Positions 43,989 through 52,799 of a stretch of DNA of 64,000 nucleotides are shown piece by piece. A program made the translations under genes and the position numbers. The number at the start of each line of letters is the position of its first letter. Position 1 is the first letter of the stretch. The notes below the pieces were generated by a model. That model was not told the DNA's origin and did no database searches. It was given only the letters and a program-made list of their open reading frames with translations. Source of the DNA: Porphyrobacter sp. HT-58-2 (lineage in GTDB: Bacteria > Pseudomonadota > Alphaproteobacteria > Sphingomonadales > Sphingomonadaceae); NCBI RefSeq assembly GCF_002952215.1, contig NZ_CP022600.1, positions 3,100,001 to 3,164,000 of the forward strand, read 5' to 3'.

Positions 43989-45686
43989 TTAACCCTGACT
44001 TCTCCAGCGCATCACCACGCGCTCGACCAGTTCTTCCTCGCCGCCGTCCTTGCTCCACAGATCGACGAAGCTCGGGTCTTCCGAAGCCGGGCGCTTGTGT
44101 TCTTCGAGGTTGTCGAAGTTGACGCGGATCGGGATCGCCACGCCCTCGCCGCAGATGATGCATTCGCGGTTGCGCAGCGCGGGGATCGAATCGAGGAACC
44201 CGCGCGCGCCTTCGGGCATGGCGGCTTTCACGAAGGCCTGGTCGCGGTCATTGTTGAGACGCATCGAGATGATCGTGCCGCACTGCGACAGCACACCTTC
44301 GGCAAGGTCGGACGGACGCTGGGTAATGAGGCCCAGCGAAATCCCGTATTTCCGGCCTTCCTTGGCGATGCGGCTGAGGATCTTTCCAACCGACGAGCCA
44401 TCGGCGTTCTTTTCGTTGGGGACGTAGCGGTGGGCTTCCTCACACACCAGCAGCACCGGACGAGTCTTCTCCTCGCGGCCCCAGATGGCGAAGTCGAAAA
44501 CGAGACGGCTCAGTACGGCTACCACGGTCGAGGTGATGTCGGACGGCACGCCCGACACATCGATGATCGAGATCGGCTTGCCATTGCCCGGCATCCGGAA
44601 AATCTTGCTGATGAAATCGGCCATCGTGTCGCCCACCAGCATGCCTGAGAACATGAACTGATAGCGCGGATCGGCCTTGATCTCGTCAAGCTTGCCCTTG
44701 ATGCGCATGAACGGCGCGGAGGAGGTTGCCTTGTCGAGCTTGCCCATCTCGTCCTGCAGGATGTTGCTGAAGTCCGACAGCAGATAGGGGATCGGCGAAT
44801 CGACCGTGATCTTGCCCATCGTCTGCGCCAGCCGGTTCTTCTGCCGCGCGCCGAGCAGACACTTGGCGAGAATGTCGGCATCGACCTGGCGTTCGTTCCC
44901 GCTGCTGGTGAGCAGCACTTCGCAGTGTTCCTCGAAGTTCATCAGCCAGTAGGGCATCTGCAGGTTGGACACGTCGAGGATCTGCCCCGTCGTGCGGAAC
45001 GCGGCGGAATATTCGCCGTGGGGGTCGATCATCACGATGTGCCCCTTGGGCGCGGCCTCGCAGATGCGGTGCAGGATCAGCGCGGCGCTGGTCGACTTGC
45101 CGGTGCCGGTCGAACCGAGCAAAGCAAAGTGCTTGCCCAGCATGGCGTCGATATAGAGCCCTGCGCGAATGTCCTTGGTGGGAAACACCTTGCCGATGGT
45201 GATACTGGCGCGGCCATCGCTAGCGTAGATCTGTTCCAGATCGCGGGTGGTGGCGGGATAGATCATGGCGCCGGGGATCGGATAGCGCGTGACGCCGCGC
45301 TTGAAGCCGTGAATGCGGCCCGTCAGCTTTTCCTCGCTGCCTTCGCCGAGAAAGTCGATATTGGCGATGATACCGCCTTCGGTGCGGCGGTCCTTGCGCT
45401 GGTCGCGTACGTTGGCAAGCAGCCAGGCATCGCCGACCCGGATCTTGATCTGGCTACCCACCTGCCCCGCCATCGCGATCGAGGGATCGGCATCCGCCAT
45501 GCATTCATTGATGCGCTGCAGATCGAGCGCGATCTGCGAACCGGAGCCGGAAATCTCCAGCACCACACCGATCGGCAGGCGCGCATTGTTCTGCCCGCTG
45601 GTAGCGTAAGCCGCGGCGACCTCTTCCTCGCCAGCCGGGTTGGGGCCGGTGAAACGTTCGAAATCCTGCTTGCCGTGATCAGTCAT
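43989..45686 (-). CDS. HerA-type ATPase (DUF87 domain)
   Basis: A 565-residue hexameric-type ATPase. Residues about 30-150 form a small beta barrel (HAS-barrel-like), followed by the RecA-like domain with Walker A LLGSTGTGKSTSAALILHRI, Walker B LLVCEEAHRYV and the sensor GLITQRPSDL. HerA homologues work with the nuclease NurA in DNA end processing or act as translocases, but no nurA is adjacent. The start MTDHGKQDFERFTG is preceded by GGGAAGGGC. The long intergenic repeat after queE lies just beyond its 3' end. Cellular role is unproved in these bacteria. Confidence 0.87.
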   Translation of the reverse strand: MTDHGKQDFERFTGPNPAGEEEVAAAYATSGQNNARLPIGVVLEISGSGSQIALDLQRINECMADADPSIAMAGQVGSQIKIRVGDAWLLANVRDQRKDRRTEGGIIANIDFLGEGSEEKLTGRIHGFKRGVTRYPIPGAMIYPATTRDLEQIYASDGRASITIGKVFPTKDIRAGLYIDAMLGKHFALLGSTGTGKSTSAALILHRICEAAPKGHIVMIDPHGEYSAAFRTTGQILDVSNLQMPYWLMNFEEHCEVLLTSSGNERQVDADILAKCLLGARQKNRLAQTMGKITVDSPIPYLLSDFSNILQDEMGKLDKATSSAPFMRIKGKLDEIKADPRYQFMFSGMLVGDTMADFISKIFRMPGNGKPISIIDVSGVPSDITSTVVAVLSRLVFDFAIWGREEKTRPVLLVCEEAHRYVPNEKNADGSSVGKILSRIAKEGRKYGISLGLITQRPSDLAEGVLSQCGTIISMRLNNDRDQAFVKAAMPEGARGFLDSIPALRNRECIICGEGVAIPIRVNFDNLEEHKRPASEDPSFVDLWSKDGGEEELVERVVMRWRSQG

Positions 45687-45778
45687 CTGCGCCCTTCCCT
45701 GCGCGCCAGCGCGGTATCGCGGATGGAATAGGGTCAGTTCGGTTAAGAACGGGTCAACGATGCAGGACGCAGCCCGGA

Positions 45779-46561
45779 TCAGGGGCGGGCGAACAGCCGT
45801 CCAGCCATCCAGCCCATCGCCAGCGACAGCGCAATCGCGCCCAGACCGTAGAAAAACGACCAGCGCTGGGCAGCGGATACGACCTGCCCCTCCAGCCCGG
45901 CCTTGACCACCTCGATCCGCGCCGTTGCGCTCGCCAGCACGCGCCCACGCGCAATCGCGAAGGTTTCGGCGGTGTAGCGGCCCGTGGTGACGTTGGACGG
46001 CAAGTCGATCCGGGCCTGATAGAGCACCTTTTCGGCGATCCGCACCCCGCCCGAATTTTCCTGATACAGCCCCTGCCGCCGCCGCAGAGCGACCAGCCCC
46101 TGCGCGAAGCGGGCCTGTTCCTCCGGCTCGATCTGGCCCGAGGGCGAAAGCTGGATGAAGTCGGTGCCAAGCTCATAGATCGCCGCCGTGCGTTCGTCGA
46201 CGATGTCGCGCACGGGGCGCGATGACGCGACCGCGAAGAAGGCCGGGGCGGAGCGGAAGTCACTCGACCCGGCATTGGCCCAGATGCCCGCAATGCGCTC
46301 CTTTTCGCGGATGCGCACCGCCTCGGTCGGCCCCTTGAGCACCACGACGATGTCGTAATCCTCGCCCCGCGCGCCGGTACCACGCGGATCGATCACCGCG
46401 CCGTAAAGCAGCAACCGGGCGCCGGTGAAGCCCTGGCGCACTTCGATCCGCGACTGGCTGACGGCCGGCACCAGCAGCGGCTCCCGCTGCGCCAGCGCCG
46501 GCGCCGCAACCAGCGCCCCCCCGGCGACAAGCAGGCCGAGGCCCAGCCGGGCGAAACTCAA
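45779..46561 (-). CDS. TIGR02186 family membrane protein
   Basis: A 260-residue protein with a signal peptide (ending APALAQ) and one C-terminal membrane helix (about 231-252). The rest, with IEVRQGFTGARLLLYGAVIDP, fits the alphaproteobacterial family TIGR02186, which usually neighbours a TauE/SafE permease, as here. The start overlaps the permease stop (ATGA). Function is not established; the pair may export a sulphur compound or similar anion. Confidence 0.88.
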   Translation of the reverse strand: MSFARLGLGLLVAGGALVAAPALAQREPLLVPAVSQSRIEVRQGFTGARLLLYGAVIDPRGTGARGEDYDIVVVLKGPTEAVRIREKERIAGIWANAGSSDFRSAPAFFAVASSRPVRDIVDERTAAIYELGTDFIQLSPSGQIEPEEQARFAQGLVALRRRQGLYQENSGGVRIAEKVLYQARIDLPSNVTTGRYTAETFAIARGRVLASATARIEVVKAGLEGQVVSAAQRWSFFYGLGAIALSLAMGWMAGRLFARP

Positions 46562-47475
46562 AGCGGCACCACGGTGTAGATCTCGTCAGGCTGCACGCCG
46601 AGGCCGTAGAGCATCCTCAGCGCGATCAGCAGCACCAGCGCGGCGAGCGCGAGGCGCAGATATTCGGGCTTGGCCTTCAGTGCGATCTGCGTCCCGAACT
46701 GCGCGCCGAGCACCGATCCCAGCAGCAGCAGCGCGGCCAGCACCAGATCGACCGCCTTGGTCGTCAGCGCATGGGTCATGGTGGTGACCATGGTCACGAA
46801 CAGGATCTGGAACAGCGAGGTGCCGACCACGACATTGCCGCTCATGCCGAGGATATAGAGCATCGCAGGCACCAGCAGGAACCCGCCGCCCACCCCCATC
46901 AGCATCGTCAGAATGCCGACCAGCATCCCAAGGATCGCCGGGGCCAGCGGAGAAATATACAGGCCCGAGGCATAGAACCGCCAGCGATAGGGCAGCGATG
47001 CCACGAGCGGGTGATGACGGCGCTTCCTGACCGGCGCGCCTGCCTTGCCGAGCAGGCCGGGGCGCAGCGTGCTGATCGCCTCGCGCATCATCAGCGACCC
47101 GATCGAGCCGAGCATCAGCACATAGAGGATATTGATGACGACATCGATCTGCCCCAGCGATTGCAGCGCGCTGAACAGCGCCGCTCCGATCAGCGCGCCG
47201 ATCACCCCGCCACCGACCATCACCGCGCCCATGCGGTAATCGACCCCCTTGCGGCGCGAATGGGCAAGCACGCCCGATACGCTCGCACCCGTGACCTGGG
47301 TTGCCGCCGAGGCTGCCGCCACCGTCGGGGGGATGCCGTAAAAGATCAGCAGCGGTGTCGTCAGGAAGCCGCCGCCCACGCCGAACAGGCCCGAAAGAAT
47401 GCCCGTCAGCCCGCCCAGCAGCACGATATAGAGGCCGTTGACCGAGAGATTCGCGATGGGCAGGTAGACGTCCAT
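46558..47475 (-). CDS. TauE/SafE family permease (sulphite/anion exporter-like)
   Basis: A 305-residue inner-membrane permease with about eight helices. The repeated motif GLFGVGGGFLTTPLL near the N terminus and LMGVGGGFLLVPAMLYILG in the second half are the family hallmark. ATG at 47475 is chosen over a TTG two codons upstream. It is translationally coupled to the TIGR02186 gene. The substrate is unknown; relatives carry sulphite, sulphonates or other small anions. Confidence 0.9.
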   Translation of the reverse strand: MDVYLPIANLSVNGLYIVLLGGLTGILSGLFGVGGGFLTTPLLIFYGIPPTVAAASAATQVTGASVSGVLAHSRRKGVDYRMGAVMVGGGVIGALIGAALFSALQSLGQIDVVINILYVLMLGSIGSLMMREAISTLRPGLLGKAGAPVRKRRHHPLVASLPYRWRFYASGLYISPLAPAILGMLVGILTMLMGVGGGFLLVPAMLYILGMSGNVVVGTSLFQILFVTMVTTMTHALTTKAVDLVLAALLLLGSVLGAQFGTQIALKAKPEYLRLALAALVLLIALRMLYGLGVQPDEIYTVVPL

Positions 47476-47559
47476 GGCCAAGGGACTAGCCGAGGCTGCG
47501 GGGGGATAAAAGCCGCGCCGGATACTTGTTCTACGATCGCGCTTGGGTCAGCCTCGAAA

Positions 47560-48753
47560 TCAAAACCGGGTCGACAGGGTCGCTGCCAGCCCCGATCCCG
47601 GAGAGGCATCGCCCGCGACGCGCTCGCGCCAGTCGACACTGAGGCGGGCCGGCACCTCGCCGAGGCGCAGATCAAGCCGCATCGTCGGCCCGATGTCGAA
47701 CCGCTGGGCATCCTCCTGCGCCCCGCCCCAGGCACCTGCGCCGATGCTGAGACGCGGGCCTGTTCCATCGCGCGCCGTGAGACCCGGCACGTCTCTGGTC
47801 AGGGCGGCCTGACCGTCGGCAAACGCAGTCGCGCCCGACCCGCCGACCCAGCCCGCCTGACCATAGACCTCAAACCGGGTGCGAAACGGAAGCTCCACCA
47901 CGGGCAGTTCCGTCATCGCGAAAGCCGCCGGACGCACGATATTGTCAAAAGCCGCATCGGTGTAGCGAACCTCGGCCGAGACGCGCACCGGCACCTTGGC
48001 CAGCGGCCGTGCCGAAGCGCCCAGCGCCAGTTCGCGCTCGCCCCTGCGCACCAGCGCCTGATAGGCGCGGGCATAGAGCCGGGGGTCGCGGTGTGCATCG
48101 GGCGCGAGGCGGTATTGCAGCACCGCACCCGCCTGGCTCGCGCCATAGATCGGCACCCGCCCCTGCGAAACCGGCGCAGCATCGGAACCCTGCCTCCCGA
48201 ACACCCAGCCATCAAGCGACCAGCGATCCGCCCCAGGCTTCCCCGATCGGGGACCGGGGAGAAAGGGTGGTTGCGTGGCGGTCTGCCCGGTGGCGGCAAA
48301 CATCGGCTGGGTGCCTGCCGCATCTCCCCAACCGGCTATTCCGGCTACAGGCGTGGCCCCGGCCTCGTAGGCGGCGTAAAGCAGGTAGCGGTGCCCGGCT
48401 GCGATCCGGGGATCCATTCCCCCGCTGCCGAGGACGCTGCCTTCGCCAGCGCCGGTGCGGGGCGCGCGGACAAGAGCAAAGCGCATCGGCGCACCTTCAC
48501 CAGCGAGACCACGAAGGTCAGGCGCAGCGCCAAGACCGGCGCCTTTCTCAGCCAGCGCAGGAAGTCCCGCCAGCAAAGCCTCAAGCGGTGCCGCGCCCGG
48601 CGTGGCCGCCAATTGCAGGCCAGCGGGCAGATCAAGCGTGGCGAAAGGGCTCTCCCACCAGATCGCGCGGCCCGCACCCCATGCCGTCAACAGCATCACC
48701 AGCACCACCAACGGCCCGCCACGCGGCCGCACCATCATCGGCCGCGCCGTCAC
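47560..48753 (-). CDS. Compact NfrA-like protein (phage N4 adsorption protein A C-terminal domain)
   Basis: A 397-residue exported or membrane protein with an N-terminal hydrophobic segment (about 14-31). The C-terminal half has periodic beta-strand-like segments and ends RLSVDWRERVAG...ATLSTRF, with the outer-membrane-like C-terminal Phe, in keeping with the NfrA C-terminal domain. The long TPR region of E. coli NfrA is missing. The start overlaps the stop of the upstream NfrB-like gene by four bases, so the two are made together. In E. coli, NfrA and NfrB form an exopolysaccharide secretion system controlled by cyclic di-GMP and act as the N4 phage receptor. Confidence 0.72.
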   Translation of the reverse strand: MTARPMMVRPRGGPLVVLVMLLTAWGAGRAIWWESPFATLDLPAGLQLAATPGAAPLEALLAGLPALAEKGAGLGAAPDLRGLAGEGAPMRFALVRAPRTGAGEGSVLGSGGMDPRIAAGHRYLLYAAYEAGATPVAGIAGWGDAAGTQPMFAATGQTATQPPFLPGPRSGKPGADRWSLDGWVFGRQGSDAAPVSQGRVPIYGASQAGAVLQYRLAPDAHRDPRLYARAYQALVRRGERELALGASARPLAKVPVRVSAEVRYTDAAFDNIVRPAAFAMTELPVVELPFRTRFEVYGQAGWVGGSGATAFADGQAALTRDVPGLTARDGTGPRLSIGAGAWGGAQEDAQRFDIGPTMRLDLRLGEVPARLSVDWRERVAGDASPGSGLAATLSTRF

Positions 48754-50174
48754 CGATGCGCCGCCCGCAGTGTGGAAATGATCTGGGCAGGGTGATGATC
48801 ATGTTCGGTCTTGTCCCACACCGCCGCACGTCCTGCGAGGGCGGCGATATAGGTGGTCACAGCGCGGCGTCCGGCGATGATCGCAATTACATTGGCAAGC
48901 GGCACCCGCAGCACCGCCAAGAGCCCTTCGCCAAGACCATATTCGCGGGCGGTGAAGGCAAAGCGCATCACGATCCGCCACGCGAAAGCGGCGGCATTGG
49001 CGATCAGCACTGCCCTGAGCAGCGGGGTGAGCGGGGCAGGTTCCGCCATGCCGGTCACCACCGCAAGGCCCATGGCTCCGGTCAGCAGCACCAGCGCATA
49101 GCCCGCCAGCAATACCAGCGCCGTCAGCGGCCCACGACGGTCGCGCGCACGCATCCAGCATTCGGTCACGCCTCTGGTCCAGCCAACCCGATCCCAGCCG
49201 AACAGTGCAATGCCCAGCACCCAGCGGCTCTTCTGGCGCACCACGGTTTCGAACCGGTGGGGGAAAAAGGCGCGGGTGGCGATCAACCGCCCATCCTCGC
49301 CGCGCGCCCGGATAAAGCGGCACCGCCCGCCATCCGCGGCGATGCCGAGGCCGAGTTCGTAATCTTCGGTGAGCGAATCCTCCGCAAAAGGCAGGCCGTC
49401 TGCACGGCGCGCCGCCAGGCGTCCAAGCGCCTCACGCGAGGCGGCGCAGCCCACCCCCGCCCCCGGCAGGCCCACACCCAAGGCGTCGCGCACCACCATC
49501 GCCTTGCCATGCGCCTCGGCGAATTCCTCGCAGTAATGGCTGCCGATCTGGCGCGCGAGCCAGCCGCTGTGACGCACAACCAGCGGTTCGACGGGCAACT
49601 GCACGAAATCGGCGCCTTGCTCGATCGCCTCATCCAGCAGGCCCAAAGCACCGGGATCGACCATGTCCTCGGCATCGTGAAACACCGTGAAGGCAAAGCG
49701 CCGCCCCGCACGTTCCTCGTCGATCGTCATCGCGGCATAGAGGCGGTTGAGACAATCGGCCTTGGTGGTTGGCCCGTCATGGTCGAGGATCACGAGCCGT
49801 AGCCGGGGATCGCCCTGGGCCGCAGCCACGCCTGCGTCCAGGGTTGCAGGGTCATTGCGATAGCAGCCGACATAAAGCCGCAGCATCGGCTGAGGCCAGG
49901 TGTCGAGCAGGTGACGGATGGTCTGCCCGATCACCGCCGATTCCTGCCATGCGGGGATCAGCACCGCGACCGGACCCGACAGGCTGCGATGCTGAAGCAG
50001 CGACCGGCGGCGCTTGCCGGTCACGGCCTGACCTCGCGCCTTCAGCCACAACCACGCAGCGTCCACCGCCAGGTCGTCAAGCGCGCCGATGAGAAAAAAC
50101 ACCCCGGCAAACAGCAGGAGTTCATATTGCAGCAGGGCGAGCCACTGCCACAGATCGTATTGCACGATGGACAA
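48750..50174 (-). CDS. NfrB-like membrane glycosyltransferase (GT2 family)
   Basis: A 474-residue inner-membrane polysaccharide synthase. One or two helices at the N terminus are followed by a GT2 domain: VAVLIPAWQESAVIG, HDAEDMVDP (DxD-like metal site), EDSLTEDYELG and QKSRWVLG (Q-x2-R-W). Several helices near the C terminus form the exit channel. It lacks the C-terminal c-di-GMP-binding MshEN region of E. coli NfrB, so regulation would differ. It is paired with the NfrA-like gene. The polymer made is unknown. Confidence 0.85.
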   Translation of the reverse strand: MSIVQYDLWQWLALLQYELLLFAGVFFLIGALDDLAVDAAWLWLKARGQAVTGKRRRSLLQHRSLSGPVAVLIPAWQESAVIGQTIRHLLDTWPQPMLRLYVGCYRNDPATLDAGVAAAQGDPRLRLVILDHDGPTTKADCLNRLYAAMTIDEERAGRRFAFTVFHDAEDMVDPGALGLLDEAIEQGADFVQLPVEPLVVRHSGWLARQIGSHYCEEFAEAHGKAMVVRDALGVGLPGAGVGCAASREALGRLAARRADGLPFAEDSLTEDYELGLGIAADGGRCRFIRARGEDGRLIATRAFFPHRFETVVRQKSRWVLGIALFGWDRVGWTRGVTECWMRARDRRGPLTALVLLAGYALVLLTGAMGLAVVTGMAEPAPLTPLLRAVLIANAAAFAWRIVMRFAFTAREYGLGEGLLAVLRVPLANVIAIIAGRRAVTTYIAALAGRAAVWDKTEHDHHPAQIISTLRAAHR

Positions 50175-50295
50175 GGCGACCCCTCCCCCAGTAAGTCGCC
50201 GATTTACATTGTCTTTACGTTCCTTGCAACCGCATGGGGTTGTTTTGTCGGTTTAAATGGCGTCCATTCTGGCCGGGCAGTAAAGCATCGCCGCT

Positions 50296-50733
50296 TCACC
50301 AGTTGCCGATGTTTTCCATGCTGACCCATGGCTCGGCCGGTTCGAGATGCCCCTCCTGCAGGAGTTCGACCGAAATCCCGTCCGGCGATTTGACGAAGGC
50401 CATATGTCCATCGCGCGGGGGGCGGTGGATGATGTGGCCGGCATCCATCAGGCGCTGGCAGGTCTCGTAGATGTTCTCGACCCGGTAGGCGAGGTGGCCG
50501 AAATTCCGCCCGCCGTCATAGGCTTCGGGCGCGCTCCCGTCTTCCGGCGGCCAGTTGTAGGTCAGTTCGACCTCGGCGATTCCCGCCTGCCCGGGCGCGG
50601 CGAGGAAAATGAGCGTAAAGCGCCCCGCCTCGACATCGAAACGACGCACTTCCTCCAGCCCGATCAGCTTGAAGAACGCCACCGTCGCGTCCGGATCGGT
50701 GACGCGGATCATCGAGTGGAGATATTTCACCAT
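50296..50733 (-). CDS. gloA: Lactoylglutathione lyase (glyoxalase I)
   Basis: A VOC-fold metalloenzyme of 145 residues that isomerises the methylglyoxal-glutathione adduct. The family N terminus MVKYLHSMIRVTD supplies the first metal His, TLIFLAAPG and VELTYNWPPE the second ligand region, GHLAYRVENIYETC the third and GISVELLQ the last Glu. Length is normal. It is divergent from the SIMPL gene, 77 bases away. Confidence 0.93.
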   Translation of the reverse strand: MVKYLHSMIRVTDPDATVAFFKLIGLEEVRRFDVEAGRFTLIFLAAPGQAGIAEVELTYNWPPEDGSAPEAYDGGRNFGHLAYRVENIYETCQRLMDAGHIIHRPPRDGHMAFVKSPDGISVELLQEGHLEPAEPWVSMENIGNW

Positions 50734-50810
50734 GGCTCATTCCATTCAAAAACGGTTCATCGACAGTGATGCACAACTCGTCGCACCAACTCGAACAGGG
50801 GAACAATGCG

Positions 50811-51563
50811 ATGAGCGGCGATGATGTGCAACCGGCGAATGCAGCAGTTGGCGACTGGCGTGAGCCTGCCACCCTTCGCTGGTTCGGCACGGCGGGGATC
50901 CTTGCAATCGGGCTGATCGCGGGCGGCTATCTGCTGGGCGACGGACTGCTGCGCGCCAAGGACGCCGAGCGCGCCGTCACCGTGCGCGGGCTTGCCGAGC
51001 GCGATGTCACGGCCGATCTAGCCACGTGGACGATTTCCTATTCGGCATCCTCGACCAGCCTTGCCGAAGCGCAGGACAAGGTGCGTCGCGACACGCAGGC
51101 GATCGAGACCTTTTTCAAGGATCTGGGCTTTCCCGCACAGGCGCTCCAGCCGACCGGCGCCAATGTCTCAAGCTACACCAACGAAGGGATCACGACCTAC
51201 ACCGTGCGTCAGCGACTGGCCCTGCGCAGCGAGGACATCGCCCGCGCCCAGAAGGCCGTAGCGCGGCAGTTCGATCTGGTCGGGCGCGGGGTGTTTCTGG
51301 AGGAAGGTTCCGGCATGGCCTACACCTTCACCAAACTGAACGACATCAAGCCCGAAATGGTGGCCGAGGCGACCAAGGACGCGCGCGCTTCGGCGCAGCA
51401 ATTCGCCGAGGATTCCGGTTCCAGCGTCGGCAAGATCCGCGAGGCGACACAAGGCTATTTCACCATCGAGGCACGCGACGGCGAGGCGGGCGGCTGGGGA
51501 ATGTCGGACAGCCCCTACAAAAAGGTGCGGGTCGTCACCACGGTCAGCTTCGCGCTCGATTGA
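50811..51563 (+). CDS. SIMPL (DUF541) domain protein, membrane anchored
   Basis: A 250-residue protein. The ATG at 50811 follows GGGGAA at 7 bases and starts MSGDDVQPAN; an upstream ATG adds 15 residues of no value. One helix (about 24-45) anchors the periplasmic SIMPL/DUF541 domain: AVTVRGLAERDVTADLATWTI, the conserved VRVVTTVSFAL end and IDARSAQ-like helices (KPEMVAEATKDARASAQQF). The family is of unknown function, with YggE of E. coli linked to oxidative stress. Confidence 0.87.
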   Translation: MSGDDVQPANAAVGDWREPATLRWFGTAGILAIGLIAGGYLLGDGLLRAKDAERAVTVRGLAERDVTADLATWTISYSASSTSLAEAQDKVRRDTQAIETFFKDLGFPAQALQPTGANVSSYTNEGITTYTVRQRLALRSEDIARAQKAVARQFDLVGRGVFLEEGSGMAYTFTKLNDIKPEMVAEATKDARASAQQFAEDSGSSVGKIREATQGYFTIEARDGEAGGWGMSDSPYKKVRVVTTVSFALD

Positions 51564-51568
51564 CCGGG

Positions 51569-51597
51569 GGCAGGGGAAGGCCAGGCCTGCCCCTGCC
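51569..51597. terminator. Hairpin between convergent SIMPL and porin genes
   Basis: GGCAGGGG and CCCCTGCC form a perfect 8-bp stem around a 13-base loop. It lies between two gene ends only 41 bases apart, so it could stop transcription in both directions. It has no T-run, which lowers confidence. Confidence 0.45.
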
Positions 51598-51604
51598 GCA
51601 CGGA

Positions 51605-52525
51605 TCAGAAGGTCGCGCTCAAGGTTGCCACGACCGCGCTGCTGGTCGGGTTGAAGTTGCCGGTCGCCACATCTGCCTCAGCATCGACATAGGCCACGCT
51701 GGCGGTCAACGGGCCGACCAGCGGCATGCTGGCCCCGATCGACCAGTCCCAGCTCTTGCTGTCGGCCTCGAACGAAAGCGAACCGTCGGTATAGCCGAGA
51801 TGCCCGGTGATCGTGACCGGGGTATCGGGAATGCCGACCCCGATATCGCTGTAAAGATAAAGATTGTCACGCGTCAGCCCGCCAAAGTCGAGACCATCCT
51901 GCTTGGGATCATAATTGACCCCGACAGTCGTCGCCGCCGGGCCGAGCGTGAACGCAAGGTTGGCAAAAACCTCGTAGTAATCGAAGTCTCCAGCAGGCGC
52001 ATCGGGATAGGTATAGGCGATGAAACCCACGTCAGCTGTCAGCCCCTCACTTACCTGGCCGGTCCAGCCACCGTAGAGATCAAGTTCGATGCTGCCATAT
52101 CCGACCATGTCATTATCCAGTGTCGAAGCCCAGGTGCCGGCATAGAGGCCCGATGTATGGGCGACATCGAAGCCGCCCTGAATGGCAATCTCGCTGCCGG
52201 ACAGGTTGACCCCGCGAAAACGGTATTGTGTGGCAAGCGCCACATTGCCGGTGAAGGTAAAGGCTGAGCCGGATTCATCCTCGGCAATATTGCTGGCCGA
52301 ACCGGATATCGGCGCAACGCTGCGCAGCTGCGACACGGATGCCAGCGTGACGCCGGAGGCCGGAGCCTCGTGTGTAGCGGGGACAAGGCTATAACTGACG
52401 GGTAACCGCCCTGCATCACCTGGTGTGGTGACGGCTGCGGGCACCTGTTCAGCCAGCACTGGAACAGTCGAAGCAAAGCAATAAGCAATGAGTGCGGCGG
52501 AGAGACCGCGAGTGGTGATCGACAT
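51605..52525 (-). CDS. TorF-family putative porin (Gcw_chp)
   Basis: A 306-residue outer-membrane protein. The signal peptide ends about residue 25 (VPVLAE), and the mature part starts with about 60 low-complexity residues before the barrel: FTGNVALATQYRFRGVNLSGSEIAIQGGFD in outline, then aromatic-rich strands (DFDYYEVFANLAF, DNLYLYSDIGVGIPDTP). It ends ATLSATF with a terminal Phe. This matches the TIGR02001/Gcw_chp porin family. Substrate unknown. The start lies within a long, AT-richer gap shared with the divergent phosphoesterase gene. Confidence 0.85.
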   Translation of the reverse strand: MSITTRGLSAALIAYCFASTVPVLAEQVPAAVTTPGDAGRLPVSYSLVPATHEAPASGVTLASVSQLRSVAPISGSASNIAEDESGSAFTFTGNVALATQYRFRGVNLSGSEIAIQGGFDVAHTSGLYAGTWASTLDNDMVGYGSIELDLYGGWTGQVSEGLTADVGFIAYTYPDAPAGDFDYYEVFANLAFTLGPAATTVGVNYDPKQDGLDFGGLTRDNLYLYSDIGVGIPDTPVTITGHLGYTDGSLSFEADSKSWDWSIGASMPLVGPLTASVAYVDAEADVATGNFNPTSSAVVATLSATF

Positions 52526-52799
52526 GACAGCGTCCTACTCGATTGGAGTGCTGTCCCGCCTGCGAATTCGACCGCCGATGTTCTGTGACCGGCCTCGCTC
52601 GAATCTGTATCTGCAAATATTACTAGTCTTGCATATACAAGCCGAAAGATTGTCGGCTGCTGCCCGGATTTGGGCGCAAATTCGCCACCCTCTGGCACGA
52701 TACCCGCGGACTTGCTTGCGATCAGACGATGCGGGAGTTAATTGGCGCGCCCCGGCTGGGGTGGACAGGCCCATGCCTGTGTGATGCCCGCGACAGTGG
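52526..52799. promoter_or_regulatory. Divergent region between porin and phosphoesterase genes
   Basis: 274 bases without a supported gene; AT-rich around 52605-52650, where CTTGCATATACAAG is a short imperfect palindrome. The promoters of both divergent genes should be here. I could not place them exactly. Confidence 0.45.

Noticed and set aside
50215..50250. Hairpin-like AACC/GGTT with TTTTG near the start of the NfrB-like gene
   Set aside because: The stem is only about 5 bp and no gene on that strand ends nearby, so it is not a terminator.
52605..52650. Short palindrome CTTGCATATACAAG before the phosphoesterase gene
   Set aside because: Arms are only 4 perfect bases plus a TA-rich centre and there are no other copies; probably chance in AT-rich DNA.
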